From positions 372,001-436,000 of the forward strand of contig NZ_VIRG01000066.1 of the NCBI RefSeq assembly GCF_008107695.1: a DNA stretch of 64,000 nucleotides, written 5' to 3'. The translations under genes were made by a program, and so were the position numbers. Below the pieces are notes generated by a model that was not told the origin of the DNA, ran no database searches, and saw only the letters and a program-made list of their open reading frames with translations. Position 1 is the stretch's first letter. Every line of letters starts with the position of its first letter. The DNA comes from Stappia sp. BW2 (GTDB lineage Bacteria > Pseudomonadota > Alphaproteobacteria > Rhizobiales > Stappiaceae). This document shows positions 27,099 through 35,203 of the stretch, one piece after another.

Positions 27099-27848
27099 AT
27101 GCGCGGCACAATCCTCATTACCGGGACAACCTCCGGCTTCGGTCAGGCCATGGCCCGGCTGTTCGTGCAAAACGGCTGGCAGGTCATCGGCACCGGCCGG
27201 CGCGCGGACCGGCTGGAAACCTTGAAGGCGGATCTGGGGGATGCCTTTCATCCACTTGCCTTCGACATCATGGATGAAGCCGCTACCACGGCAGCGCTTG
27301 CCAGCCTGCCGGTGACGTTTCAGGAGATCGATATTCTCGTCAACAACGCCGGTCTTGCGCTTGGCACGGCCTCGGCCCCGGCGACGAAGCTCTCCGACTG
27401 GAAGACAATGATCGACACCAACATCACCGGTCTCGTCACCATTACCGATCAGCTTCTGCCCAAACTGATCGAGCGCAAGGGAATGATCGTCAACATCTCC
27501 TCCATTGCCGCCAACTGGCCCTATCCGGGCGGAAACGTCTATGCGGCAACCAAGGCCTTCCTGCGCCAGTTCTCACTGGGCCTCAGGTCCGACCTGCACG
27601 GCAAGGGTGTTCGGGTCACCTCCATAGAGCCCGGCCTATGCGAGAGCGAATTCACGCTGGTGCGCACCGGCGGCAATCAGGAAAGCTATGACGCCCTCTA
27701 TGGTGGTGCCAACGCGATCCAGCCGGAAGACATCGCGAACACGGTGTATTGGGTTGCAACGCAGCCTCCACATCTCAACGTCAACTCGCTGGAAATCATG
27801 CCCGTCAGCCAGTCCTGGGCCGGCTGGCAGATCGCTCGGGAAGACTGA
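27099..27848 (+). CDS. YdfG-like SDR (3-hydroxy acid dehydrogenase / malonic semialdehyde reductase type)
   Basis: A 249-residue SDR with cofactor motif GTTSGFG, catalytic YAATK and a C-terminal LEIMPVSQSWAGW stretch characteristic of the YdfG/serine dehydrogenase group. The ATG at 27099 gives a length matching YdfG (248 residues) and follows a GAAAGG ribosome binding site. YdfG-type enzymes oxidise L-serine or 3-hydroxy acids and reduce malonic semialdehyde. Divergent from an omega-aminotransferase, it may reduce or oxidise the semialdehyde made there; that coupling is inference. Confidence 0.85.
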   Translation: MRGTILITGTTSGFGQAMARLFVQNGWQVIGTGRRADRLETLKADLGDAFHPLAFDIMDEAATTAALASLPVTFQEIDILVNNAGLALGTASAPATKLSDWKTMIDTNITGLVTITDQLLPKLIERKGMIVNISSIAANWPYPGGNVYAATKAFLRQFSLGLRSDLHGKGVRVTSIEPGLCESEFTLVRTGGNQESYDALYGGANAIQPEDIANTVYWVATQPPHLNVNSLEIMPVSQSWAGWQIARED

Positions 27849-28038
27849 GGAGAGCGTTAGGCGGTATCCAGCAATCGCAACACGTCGCATTTGCCCCCTG
27901 CCAGCACCACAGCATACCAGGTCCCGGGTCTTGAAGCTGACGCAACAAACCGGGACGACAAGCTGGAGATGCAACGTGCTAATCTGGCCGGCATGATCTT
28001 TCACGGCGCATGCGCACCCCCCTTCCCCCAAAACGCCA

Positions 28039-28068
28039 ACGGCCGAACGCGTTTCCGCGTCCGGCCGT
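28039..28068 (-). terminator. Terminator hairpin downstream of the FAH-family gene
   Basis: ACGGCCGaACGCG pairs with CGCGTcCGGCCGT across a TTTC loop with one mismatch. On the minus strand it lies about 30 nt after the FAH stop and is followed by TTGGCGTTTT, a modest T-run. Confidence 0.65.
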
Positions 28069-28095
28069 AAGTGTTCAGACAAGGTCCCTAAGGGA

Positions 28096-28950
28096 TCAGG
28101 CCTTGGTCACCTTCTGGGTCTGGCTGCCCAGCTTGTCGATGCCCAGCGTCATGACTTCGCCGCCCTTCAGATAGACCGGCGGCTTCTGGCCCATGCCGAC
28201 GCCCGGAGGCGTGCCGGTGGAAATGACGTCGCCCGGCTGCAGGCTCATGAAGCGGCTGAGATAGGAAATCAGGAACGGCACGCGGTAGACCATCGTCTTG
28301 GTGGAGCCGTTCTGGTAGCGCTTGCCGTCGACTTCCAGCCACATGCCCAGATCGTCAAAGTTGCCGACTTCATCCGGCGTAACCAGCCAGGGGCCAATCG
28401 GGCCGAAGGTATCGCAGCCCTTGCCCTTGTCCCAGGTGCCGGAGCGCTCGATCTGGTATTCGCGTTCGGAGACGTCGTTGACGACGCAGAAACCGGCGAC
28501 ATGGCTCAACGCATCAGCTTCCTCGATGTAGGCACCGCCCTTGCCGATCACGACACCCAGTTCGACTTCCCAGTCGGTCTTCTGCGATCCGCGCGGGATC
28601 ATCACGTCGTCGTCGGGACCGACCACTGCCGAGGTCCACTTGTTGAAGACCACCGGTTCCGGCGGCACATCCATACCGGATTCGGCAGCGTGGTCGGCGT
28701 AGTTGAGGCCAATGCAGATGAACTTGCCGATGTTGCCGACACAAGGCCCGACGCGCAGGTCCTGCTGCGGAGCCCCTTCGACCAGCGGCAAAGAAGCCAC
28801 ATCAAGCCCCTGAAGGCGCTGAAGGCTTTCCGGCAGAAGTGTGTCGCCGGAAAGATCCGCAACAACGGAAGACAGATCACGAACACGGTTATCGGCATCG
28901 AGAACACCGGGTTTTTCCTGTCCCGGCGCGCCATATCTCAGCAATTTCAT
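28096..28950 (-). CDS. Fumarylacetoacetate hydrolase family protein (2,4-diketo-3-deoxy-L-fuconate hydrolase)
   Basis: A 284-residue FAH-family hydrolase. A short N-terminal cap is followed from about residue 75 by the catalytic domain with CIGLNYADHAAE, the metal-binding acidic motif DWEVELGVVIG and GDVISTGTPPGVG. In the non-phosphorylative L-fucose route this enzyme cleaves 2,4-diketo-3-deoxyfuconate to pyruvate and L-lactate. The assignment rests on its place beside the ketodeoxyfuconate dehydrogenase-like SDR, FucU and the lactonase. It is the last gene of the leftward branch. Confidence 0.85.
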   Translation of the reverse strand: MKLLRYGAPGQEKPGVLDADNRVRDLSSVVADLSGDTLLPESLQRLQGLDVASLPLVEGAPQQDLRVGPCVGNIGKFICIGLNYADHAAESGMDVPPEPVVFNKWTSAVVGPDDDVMIPRGSQKTDWEVELGVVIGKGGAYIEEADALSHVAGFCVVNDVSEREYQIERSGTWDKGKGCDTFGPIGPWLVTPDEVGNFDDLGMWLEVDGKRYQNGSTKTMVYRVPFLISYLSRFMSLQPGDVISTGTPPGVGMGQKPPVYLKGGEVMTLGIDKLGSQTQKVTKA

Positions 28951-29022
28951 AAAGAATCGTCCTTGCTTGGTTGGAGCCGGGTCGCGAATGCAATCAGGCT
29001 CGATGGGTTTGGGTACGACAAA

Positions 29023-29047
29023 TTCGATCCGTCGTACAAGACAGCAG
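29023..29047. promoter_or_regulatory. Inverted repeat upstream of the FAH-family gene
   Basis: GTACGAC at 29023-29029 and GTCGTAC at 29041-29047 form perfect 7-bp arms with an 11-bp spacer, 73 bp upstream of the FAH start. Each arm contains GT-N3-AC, the core of FadR-type GntR sites, so it may be an operator, possibly for the cluster's GntR regulator. Confidence 0.45.
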
Positions 29048-29061
29048 CGATCTTTGGATCG

Positions 29062-29217
29062 TCATTGTTGGATTTGTCGTCGTCGCAGAAGCCTGTATCG
29101 ACAGGGGCCGGAGAGGATCTTTCTCAGCTTGGACTTGCAGGCACCGTTATCTCCCACGAGGGCATGCAGACCGAAAAAACGAATTTCGATCCCCATCATC
29201 CTCACAAGGTTTGTCAT
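29062..29217 (-). pseudogene. Relic of a sugar ABC transporter ATP-binding protein
   Basis: A 51-codon frame with a good ribosome binding site (GGGAGG) and ATG at 29217. The start reads like the N terminus of an RbsA-type ATPase (MTNLVRMMGIEIRFFGLHAL). It then jumps straight to a damaged Walker A (VGDNGACKSKLRKILSG, against GENGAGKSTL-KILSG in intact proteins). About 15-18 residues are missing between two HAL motifs, consistent with an in-frame deletion between short repeats, and the protein ends soon after. It is not functional. It suggests that an L-fucose ABC transporter once stood here. Confidence 0.75.
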
Positions 29218-29254
29218 GGCGCGATCCTCCCAAACCGCGACGAAGAAGTCACCG

Positions 29255-30004
29255 TCAGATGGTGACACCTCCATCGACCAGAAGAGCCTGACCGGAAACG
29301 AACTTGCTCTCATCGGACAGCAGGTAAACGACCATCGGTGTCATGTCATCGACGGTTGCAAGACGGCCCATGGGCTGCCGGGCAATGAAGTTCTTCTCAG
29401 CTTCCACGGGATCGGGCGCAGAGTTGATCCGTCCGCGCAAGGACGGGGTGTCGACGGTCCCCGGGCACAGGGCATTGCAGCGGATGCCTTCCTTGACGAA
29501 GTCTGCCGCGACACCCTTGGTCAGGCCAATCACAGCCGCCTTGGTAGCGCCATAGGCCGTGCGCATCGGAAAGCCTTTGATGGACGATGCCATTGACGCC
29601 ATGTTCAGGATCGACGCGGTTCCGGTGGCCTTGGCGCGTTCGCGCATGCCCGGCAGGAAAGCCTGCGTCATGCGGTACATGGACGTGACGTTCAGCTCGA
29701 AGCTGAAGGCCCAATCGTCTTCGCTGATGTCGAGAACAGTACCGTTGTGCACGAAGCCCGCGCAATTGAAGAGGCCGTCAAGCGCCGGCAGTTCGGCAGC
29801 CAGGGCATCAATGGCCGCGCGGTCGCGAACGTCCAGCTTGTGGATCTCGATACCGGGACACTCCGCGGGGAGCGTCGACAGCGTTTCCTCGTTGACGTCC
29901 GCAGCAAAGACCTTCGCGCCTTCGTTTGCGCAGGCAATCGCGCTTGCACGGCCGATGCCTTGTCCCGCCGCTGTTACCAAAATTGTCTTATCTTTCAAGC
30001 GCAC
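29255..30004 (-). CDS. SDR oxidoreductase, probable 2-keto-3-deoxy-L-fuconate dehydrogenase
   Basis: A 249-residue SDR with GQGIG cofactor loop, NCAGFVHNG and catalytic YGATK; overall it resembles the DHRS6/BDH2 group that includes 2-keto-3-deoxy-L-fuconate 4-dehydrogenase. The start is GTG at 30004 with a GGGAG ribosome binding site. It would oxidise ketodeoxyfuconate to the 2,4-diketo acid, the substrate of the downstream FAH-family hydrolase. The 37-bp relic gap and the UxaA-type gene flank it. Confidence 0.83.
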   Translation of the reverse strand: MRLKDKTILVTAAGQGIGRASAIACANEGAKVFAADVNEETLSTLPAECPGIEIHKLDVRDRAAIDALAAELPALDGLFNCAGFVHNGTVLDISEDDWAFSFELNVTSMYRMTQAFLPGMRERAKATGTASILNMASMASSIKGFPMRTAYGATKAAVIGLTKGVAADFVKEGIRCNALCPGTVDTPSLRGRINSAPDPVEAEKNFIARQPMGRLATVDDMTPMVVYLLSDESKFVSGQALLVDGGVTI

Positions 30005-30038
30005 TGAAATTCTCCCGAAGGCCTGGGTATTTTCTTCA

Positions 30039-30052
30039 CATCAAGCTTGATG
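30039..30052. promoter_or_regulatory. 14-bp perfect palindrome between the UxaA-type and SDR genes
   Basis: CATCAAGCTTGATG is perfectly symmetrical and lies 4 bp after the UxaA-type stop, 35 bp before the SDR start. Its TCAAGCTTGA core is shared with the palindrome at 3103-3116. It could be an internal operator or a short hairpin. Confidence 0.35.
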
Positions 30053-30055
30053 CGA

Positions 30056-31582
30056 CTACATCACCGCACCGATCTGCCACGGCACGAATTCAACACCGCC
30101 GAAGCCGAGCTCCTCACTCTTGGAGTGTTTTCCGGAGGCGACGGCAATGATCATTTCGAAGATCTCCTCCCCCTTGGCATCCAGGCTGACGTTGTCGGAG
30201 ATGATGTCACCGCAATTGATGTCCATATCTTCCGACATTCGGCCATACATCTCGCTGTTGGTGGCGAGCTTGATGCAAGGGGTTGGCATGTAACCCGAGA
30301 CGGAACCGCGCCCGGTCGTGAAAACAATGATGTTGGCACCGGAGGCGATCTGACCGGTGACAGAGCACGGGTCGAAGCCCGGGCTGTCCATGAAGACAAA
30401 GCCCTTCTTGTCGACCGGCTCGGCGAACTTGTAGACGTCCACCAGCGGCGCCGAGCCGCCTTTGGCAGCAGCCCCGAGCGACTTTTCCAGGATCGTCGTC
30501 AAGCCGCCGCGCTTGTTTCCCGGCGAGGGATTGTTGTCCATCTCCCCGCCATTTCGCGCAGTGTAATCTTCCCACCAGCGGACGCGTTCGATCAGCTTCT
30601 CGCCGACATCAACGGACACGGCGCGCCGGGTGAGAAGATGTTCCGCACCATAGATTTCCGAGGTTTCGGACAGGATCGTGGTGCCGCCATGACGGACCAG
30701 AAGATCGGAGGCAATCCCGAGGGCCGGATTGGCGGTGATGCCGGAATATCCGTCCGAACCGCCGCACTGCATCCCGACGGTGATCTCGGAGATCGGCACC
30801 GGTGTGCGCTCGGCCTTGTTGGCAAGTTCGGCAAGTGCCCGCAGCTCCGTCAACCCTGCCTCGATGGTCTTGCGTGTGCCGCCTGTCTGCTGGATCGTCA
30901 TGTAGCGCAGATCGCCATCCGGGCGGATCTTGCGATCGCCGACGAGGTCGGCAATCTGCATAACCTCGCAACCGAGACCGATCAGCAGGATGGCCGCGAA
31001 ATTCGGATGCTGGGCATATCCCGATAGGGTCCGGAACAACGTCGCGTACCCTTCGTCCTTGCCGGACATGCCACAGCCGGTGCCGTGAACAATGGGGACG
31101 ATGCCATCCACGTTCGGAAATTCGTCCAGCAAACCGGACTTCTCGGCAGCTTCCGCGATAAATTTCGCGACGGAACCGGAGCAGTTCACCGAGGTCAGGA
31201 TACCGATGTAGTTGCGCGTACCGGCCCGTCCTGTCTGACGGCGGTAGCCCAGAAAGGTCCGCTCCTGCGTTGCCGGATCAAGTGGAACGGACGCTTCGGC
31301 GTGCTGATAGTCCTGGCTGTGGTCGCCCATGCCAAGGTTATGGACATGTACATGCTCTCCCGGCTGGATATCTGCCTTCGCCTGACCAATGATCTGACCA
31401 TAACGAATGACGTTTCCACCAGCAGGGATCGGTTTGCAGGCGATCTTGTGGCCGCGCTGGACCTGTCCGGGAAGAGGCGCGTCGACATGGGAGACGCTGG
31501 CGCCGGCAGCAATGTCCTGAAGGGCGATGACCACGTTGTCATCGGCATTCAGAAGGATTGAATTGGCATGTGGCTGCAACAC
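30056..31582 (-). CDS. UxaA-family dehydratase, probable L-fuconate dehydratase
   Basis: A 508-residue altronate/galactarate dehydratase-family protein. Residues 1 to about 100 form the small SAF-type domain (GHKIACKPIPAGG); the rest is the UxaA catalytic region with SVNCSGSVAK, HGTGCGMS, LGCEVMQIADL and MQCGGSDGYSGITANP. It starts with GTG at 31582 behind GGGAG. No enolase-family fuconate dehydratase is present, and every other step of the L-fucose pathway is here, so this protein is the natural candidate for the L-fuconate to 2-keto-3-deoxyfuconate step. That substrate is inference; the family is clear. Confidence 0.8.
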   Translation of the reverse strand: MLQPHANSILLNADDNVVIALQDIAAGASVSHVDAPLPGQVQRGHKIACKPIPAGGNVIRYGQIIGQAKADIQPGEHVHVHNLGMGDHSQDYQHAEASVPLDPATQERTFLGYRRQTGRAGTRNYIGILTSVNCSGSVAKFIAEAAEKSGLLDEFPNVDGIVPIVHGTGCGMSGKDEGYATLFRTLSGYAQHPNFAAILLIGLGCEVMQIADLVGDRKIRPDGDLRYMTIQQTGGTRKTIEAGLTELRALAELANKAERTPVPISEITVGMQCGGSDGYSGITANPALGIASDLLVRHGGTTILSETSEIYGAEHLLTRRAVSVDVGEKLIERVRWWEDYTARNGGEMDNNPSPGNKRGGLTTILEKSLGAAAKGGSAPLVDVYKFAEPVDKKGFVFMDSPGFDPCSVTGQIASGANIIVFTTGRGSVSGYMPTPCIKLATNSEMYGRMSEDMDINCGDIISDNVSLDAKGEEIFEMIIAVASGKHSKSEELGFGGVEFVPWQIGAVM

Positions 31583-31739
31583 GTCTTGTTCTCCCGTTAC
31601 GGCTGCCTCGGCCCATCTACCCCATCACCAACCGATGATGGAGCCTCATGATAACCCTCTGACGAAAAACACCTTTTTCGCCTCAACCAAGGCATCTGAG
31701 ATAGGTTGCCGATCCGGCCGGTCTTTGGTCACGATTAGC

Positions 31740-31772
31740 TTGACACGCCAACTGTGTCAACTAACATGTTAG
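31740..31772 (+). promoter_or_regulatory. Promoter and operator of the gntR gene
   Basis: TTGACA (31740-31745) and TAACAT (31762-31767) are a 16-bp-spaced -35/-10 pair. The -10 lies inside CTAACATGTTAG, a perfect 12-bp palindrome (31761-31772), and the -35 is part of the inverted repeat TTGACAC-N7-GTGTCAA. This arrangement would allow the GntR protein to repress itself and the divergent dehydratase gene. Confidence 0.55.
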
Positions 31773-31791
31773 CATTCAAATCGAGTTGACG

Positions 31792-32505
31792 ATGCCCCTG
31801 ACCAACGAACAAGACTTTCCCGAGATCACCCTGCCCGACATCGGCAAATTGTCCGGCTCGCTGGCACAGCGTGTCTACGAGGCCCTGCGCTCTGCCATTC
31901 TGGCCATGGACCTGCCGCCGGGAACCCTGCTCAAGAAACAGGTCATCTGCGATCAGCTTGGCGTCTCCCGCTCCCCCGTGACGGAAGCGATCACCCGGCT
32001 GGCCGGCGAAGGTCTGGTGGAGGTTGTTCCCCAGTCTGGGTCGCGCGTCACCAGGTTTTCCATGTCCGAAATCCGTGAAGGCGCCTTTCTGCGGGAAGCC
32101 ATTGAATTGGCGGCCGTGGCGAAAGTCGCCGCGGATCGCACCGAGGAACAACTTCTGGAGTTAAACCGCAACATGCGCCTTCAGGCTCTATGTCTGGAAG
32201 ACCATGACGACGCCGGCTTTTATCGGGAGGACGAGCACATGCATGAACTCATCTTCTCGTTCACCGGATATCCGAAACTCAACTCGCTTGCCGCCACCGG
32301 CTGGGTGCAGGTGAACCGGGCGCGGCAATTGCTGCTGCCCATGCGGGGCCGCGCCTTTGAAGCCTATGACGAACACCGGGTCATCGTTGAGGCGATCCGC
32401 GACCGCGATCCGGAGCGGGCCCGCCAGGCCATGCAGAAACACCTGAGTGAGGTTGTCAGCCGACTGGAACCGCTCGTTGAAACCAGACCTGATCTGTTCG
32501 ACTGA
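31792..32505 (+). CDS. GntR-family (FadR-type) regulator of the L-fucose cluster
   Basis: A 237-residue regulator: winged helix (LAQRVYEALRSAILAMDLPPG, LGVSRSPVTEAITRLAGEGLV) followed by an all-helical FCD ligand domain whose metal-site residues sit around FYREDEHMHELIF. The ATG at 31792 was preferred over an in-frame TTG at 31786. It is first in the rightward half of the fucose cluster and divergent from the dehydratase gene, so it probably responds to a fuconate-type intermediate. Confidence 0.85.
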   Translation: MPLTNEQDFPEITLPDIGKLSGSLAQRVYEALRSAILAMDLPPGTLLKKQVICDQLGVSRSPVTEAITRLAGEGLVEVVPQSGSRVTRFSMSEIREGAFLREAIELAAVAKVAADRTEEQLLELNRNMRLQALCLEDHDDAGFYREDEHMHELIFSFTGYPKLNSLAATGWVQVNRARQLLLPMRGRAFEAYDEHRVIVEAIRDRDPERARQAMQKHLSEVVSRLEPLVETRPDLFD

Positions 32506-32588
32506 TCCTGGCCCACCGGCCGGGCACCAGACCGCAGGTCATGCGGCGCAAAACAAAATCTGATCCAGGAAATGTCCAAAGGAAACAC

Positions 32589-33641
32589 ATGACCGCCTTG
32601 AAAACGCAGCGGCTGAACGGCAGAACCGCAAGACCCATCGACCTGACGGAGATGGGTTTCGGCGGCGCACCACTCGGCAATCTTTATCGAAAAGTCTCTG
32701 AAGACGATGCCCAGGCTGCGTTACAGGCGGCCTACGACAACGGCATTCGCTATTTCGACACGGCGCCGCAATATGGCCTTGGCCGTTCGGAAATGCGCTT
32801 TGGCACCGCCATCAAGCGCTTCGGTCGTGAAACCATCCAGCTTTCCACCAAGATCGGCCGTCTTCTGCTGGACTGCGAGCCACATGAAGTGACGCCGGAG
32901 GCCTTTGTCGACGTGCCGCAAAAGCGGATCGTCTTCGACTACAGCTACGACGGCGTCATGCGCAGCTACGAGGCAAGCCGACAGCGCCTTGAGGTTGCAA
33001 ATGCAGACATTCTTTTCGTGCATGACGTCTGTGCCTTTTCGCAAGGATCCCAGGAAGCAAGCGATGCCCGCGTGCGCGAACTCTTCGACCTTGGCGGCTA
33101 CAAGGCCCTGACCGAGTTGAAAGAGGCTGGCGAAGTTGCCGCCATTGGCGCCGGTGTGAACGAGTGGCAGGTTTGCCAGAAGCTGCTGGGTCTTGCCGAT
33201 TTCGACTGCTTCCTGCTCGCCGGCCGCTACACGCTTCTGGAACAGGACGCCCTTGAGAGCTTCCTGCCGCTTTGCGAAAAGCGGGATGTGGGCATCATCC
33301 TGGGCGGGCCCTATAATTCCGGCATTCTGGCAACGGGCGCGGTTCCCGGCGCGAAATACAATTACGCCGACGCACCGCCAGAGATCCTCGAACGCGTGCG
33401 CAAGATCGAGGATGTCTGCCGGAGCCACTCGGCGCCGCTGATCGCTGCCGCCCTGCAATTCGTGCTTGGGCATCCAAGCGTGAAAACCGTCGTCCCCGGC
33501 GCGGTGAATGCCGCCGAGGTGGAAGCCAATATCGCGCTTTTACAGACCGACATTCCCGCAGCCCTCTGGTCGGACCTCAGGTCAGCCGAGCTGATCCGTC
33601 CCGATGCCCCCTTGCCGAACGAGACCTCCCATGTTGCGTAA
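32589..33641 (+). CDS. Aldo/keto reductase, probable L-fucose dehydrogenase
   Basis: A 350-residue AKR (TIM barrel). The catalytic tetrad is visible as Asp and Tyr in FDTAPQYG, Lys in STKIGR and His in FVHDV. The ATG at 32589 follows AAAGGA. It resembles D-threo-aldose/L-fucose 1-dehydrogenases, which oxidise L-fucose to the lactone. The next two genes encode a fucose mutarotase and a lactonase, which support that role; FucU overlaps its end by 11 bp. Confidence 0.87.
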   Translation: MTALKTQRLNGRTARPIDLTEMGFGGAPLGNLYRKVSEDDAQAALQAAYDNGIRYFDTAPQYGLGRSEMRFGTAIKRFGRETIQLSTKIGRLLLDCEPHEVTPEAFVDVPQKRIVFDYSYDGVMRSYEASRQRLEVANADILFVHDVCAFSQGSQEASDARVRELFDLGGYKALTELKEAGEVAAIGAGVNEWQVCQKLLGLADFDCFLLAGRYTLLEQDALESFLPLCEKRDVGIILGGPYNSGILATGAVPGAKYNYADAPPEILERVRKIEDVCRSHSAPLIAAALQFVLGHPSVKTVVPGAVNAAEVEANIALLQTDIPAALWSDLRSAELIRPDAPLPNETSHVA

Positions 33642-34062
33642 CCTTCCACCCCTCCTGAGCCCTTCGCTGCTTTATGCCCTCAGGGCCATGGGGCACGGCG
33701 ACGAGATCGTCATTGTCGACGCCAATTTTCCGGCGGAAAGCTCCGGCCCCGATTGCGTCCGTCTTGACGGCATTTCAGCGACCGATACGCTGAAGGCGAT
33801 CCTGTCAGTAATGCCGCTCGACACATTCGTTCCGGCGCCCGCCAGGACAATGCAGGTGGTTGGCGATCCCGATGCGGTGCCGGGGATCGTCGCGGAGTTT
33901 CAGACCATCATCAATGAAACCGCCGACAAACCTGCGCAGATCCAGACCCTGGAACGTCACGCCTTCTATGAAGCGGCCAGTAATGCCTTCGCCGTGGTCC
34001 AGACAGGGGAAAGCCGCCTTTATGGCAACATCATCCTGACCAAGGGCATTATCGAGCCATGA
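33631..34062 (+). CDS. fucU: L-fucose mutarotase
   Basis: A 143-residue RbsD/FucU-family protein that equilibrates fucose anomers. The catalytic His is residue 22 (RAMGHGDEIVIVDANFP), and the C-terminal YGNIILTKGII strand matches the family. It overlaps the dehydrogenase gene upstream and the lactonase gene downstream (ATGA), so translation is coupled across the three. Confidence 0.88.
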   Translation: MLRNLPPLLSPSLLYALRAMGHGDEIVIVDANFPAESSGPDCVRLDGISATDTLKAILSVMPLDTFVPAPARTMQVVGDPDAVPGIVAEFQTIINETADKPAQIQTLERHAFYEAASNAFAVVQTGESRLYGNIILTKGIIEP

Positions 34063-34892
34063 GACTGGATGCACATCAACATTTCTGGGCCCTTGAGCGC
34101 GGAGACTATGGCTGGCTGACGCCCGAGCTCGAACCGATCTATCGCGATTTCGGCCCTGGCGACCTCACACCGTATCTGCAGCAGTTCGGGATTGAAGGAA
34201 CAATCCTCGTTCAGGCGGCGCCAACCGTAGCGGAAACCCGCTACATGCTGGACCTGGCCAGACAGAACAGCTTCATCAAGGGCGTGGTCGGCTGGGTCGA
34301 TTTCGAGGCTGCGGAAGCGCCGGACCAGATCACCGAACTTGCGGGCAATCCGAAGCTGGTCGGGCTGAGGCCGATGATCCAGGATATTGAAGATCCGGAC
34401 TGGATGCTGCGCCCGGACCTCGTGCCGGCATATGAGGCGCTGATCGAGCAGAACCTCGTGTTCGATGCCCTCACCCTGCCACAGCATCTGACGAACCTCC
34501 TGAAAATCGCGGAGCGCTATCCCGGCATACGCATCGTCATCGACCATGGTTCCAAACCGCATATCGCGGATGGCCGTATGACCGGGTGGGCAGAGGATAT
34601 GGCCACCGTTGCGCGGGACACCACAGCCTACTGCAAACTTTCCGGTCTGGTCACGGAAGCAGGCAGCAACTGGACCACGGAAACCTTGCGCCCCTATGTG
34701 GCGCACCTGCTGGACACCTTCGGCCCGGACCGCCTGATCTGGGGCAGCGACTGGCCGGTCTGTACCCTCGCCTGCTCCTATGAGGACTGGATCGGGATCA
34801 CCGATGAGTTGCTGCGGGACCTGGGTGCCGCGGACCGGCGGGCTGTTCTCGGTGGAAATGCCGAGCGGGTGTATTTGAGCAAGTCCGCTTGA
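34059..34892 (+). CDS. Amidohydrolase-family lactonase, probable L-fuconolactonase
   Basis: A 277-residue TIM-barrel amidohydrolase of the COG3618 type. The N-terminal metal motif DAHQHFW, the histidine in VIDHGSKP and the aspartate in WGSDWPV are in place. This family includes L-fucono- and L-rhamnono-lactonases, which open the lactone produced by the sugar dehydrogenase. It is the last gene of the rightward fucose operon. Confidence 0.87.
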   Translation: MRLDAHQHFWALERGDYGWLTPELEPIYRDFGPGDLTPYLQQFGIEGTILVQAAPTVAETRYMLDLARQNSFIKGVVGWVDFEAAEAPDQITELAGNPKLVGLRPMIQDIEDPDWMLRPDLVPAYEALIEQNLVFDALTLPQHLTNLLKIAERYPGIRIVIDHGSKPHIADGRMTGWAEDMATVARDTTAYCKLSGLVTEAGSNWTTETLRPYVAHLLDTFGPDRLIWGSDWPVCTLACSYEDWIGITDELLRDLGAADRRAVLGGNAERVYLSKSA

Positions 34893-34900
34893 ACCTGCCC

Positions 34901-35003
34901 TTCATCCTGAGGAAGTGTGCGGGCGCTGTCTTGAAGGAGGGCCACTTGCTTTGACGATGCCGCCCCCCTTCGAGACGGTCCTGACGGATTTCTTCAGGCT
35001 GAG
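34901..35003. repeat. Diverged inverted pair of the dispersed REP-like element
   Basis: Within the 311-bp gap after the lactonase gene, a TTCATCCTGAGGAAG...AAGGAGGGCC unit (34901-34943) faces a CCTTCGAGACGG...TTCAGGCTGAG unit (34960-35003). Both are degraded copies of the element found at 38.3 and 48.1 kb. The rest of the gap (to 35203) holds no gene that I can see. Confidence 0.6.
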
Positions 35004-35203
35004 TGTTGGAGAGCCCGGAACCATCCGTTGCAGCAAGGCTGATACGGCCACCCGGCCAGTCCACTGACTGACTTTCGACACCTTGCGACTGCGTTGCCCC
35101 GGATAAGCGAAGCGCAGGGCCTTCCTTCGGTCGGCCGAGGTGACGTCAAAGTCTGGCGCTGGCGACCGGCATCATGTTGGCTGCTGGTGACCGACCCAGC
35201 ACT

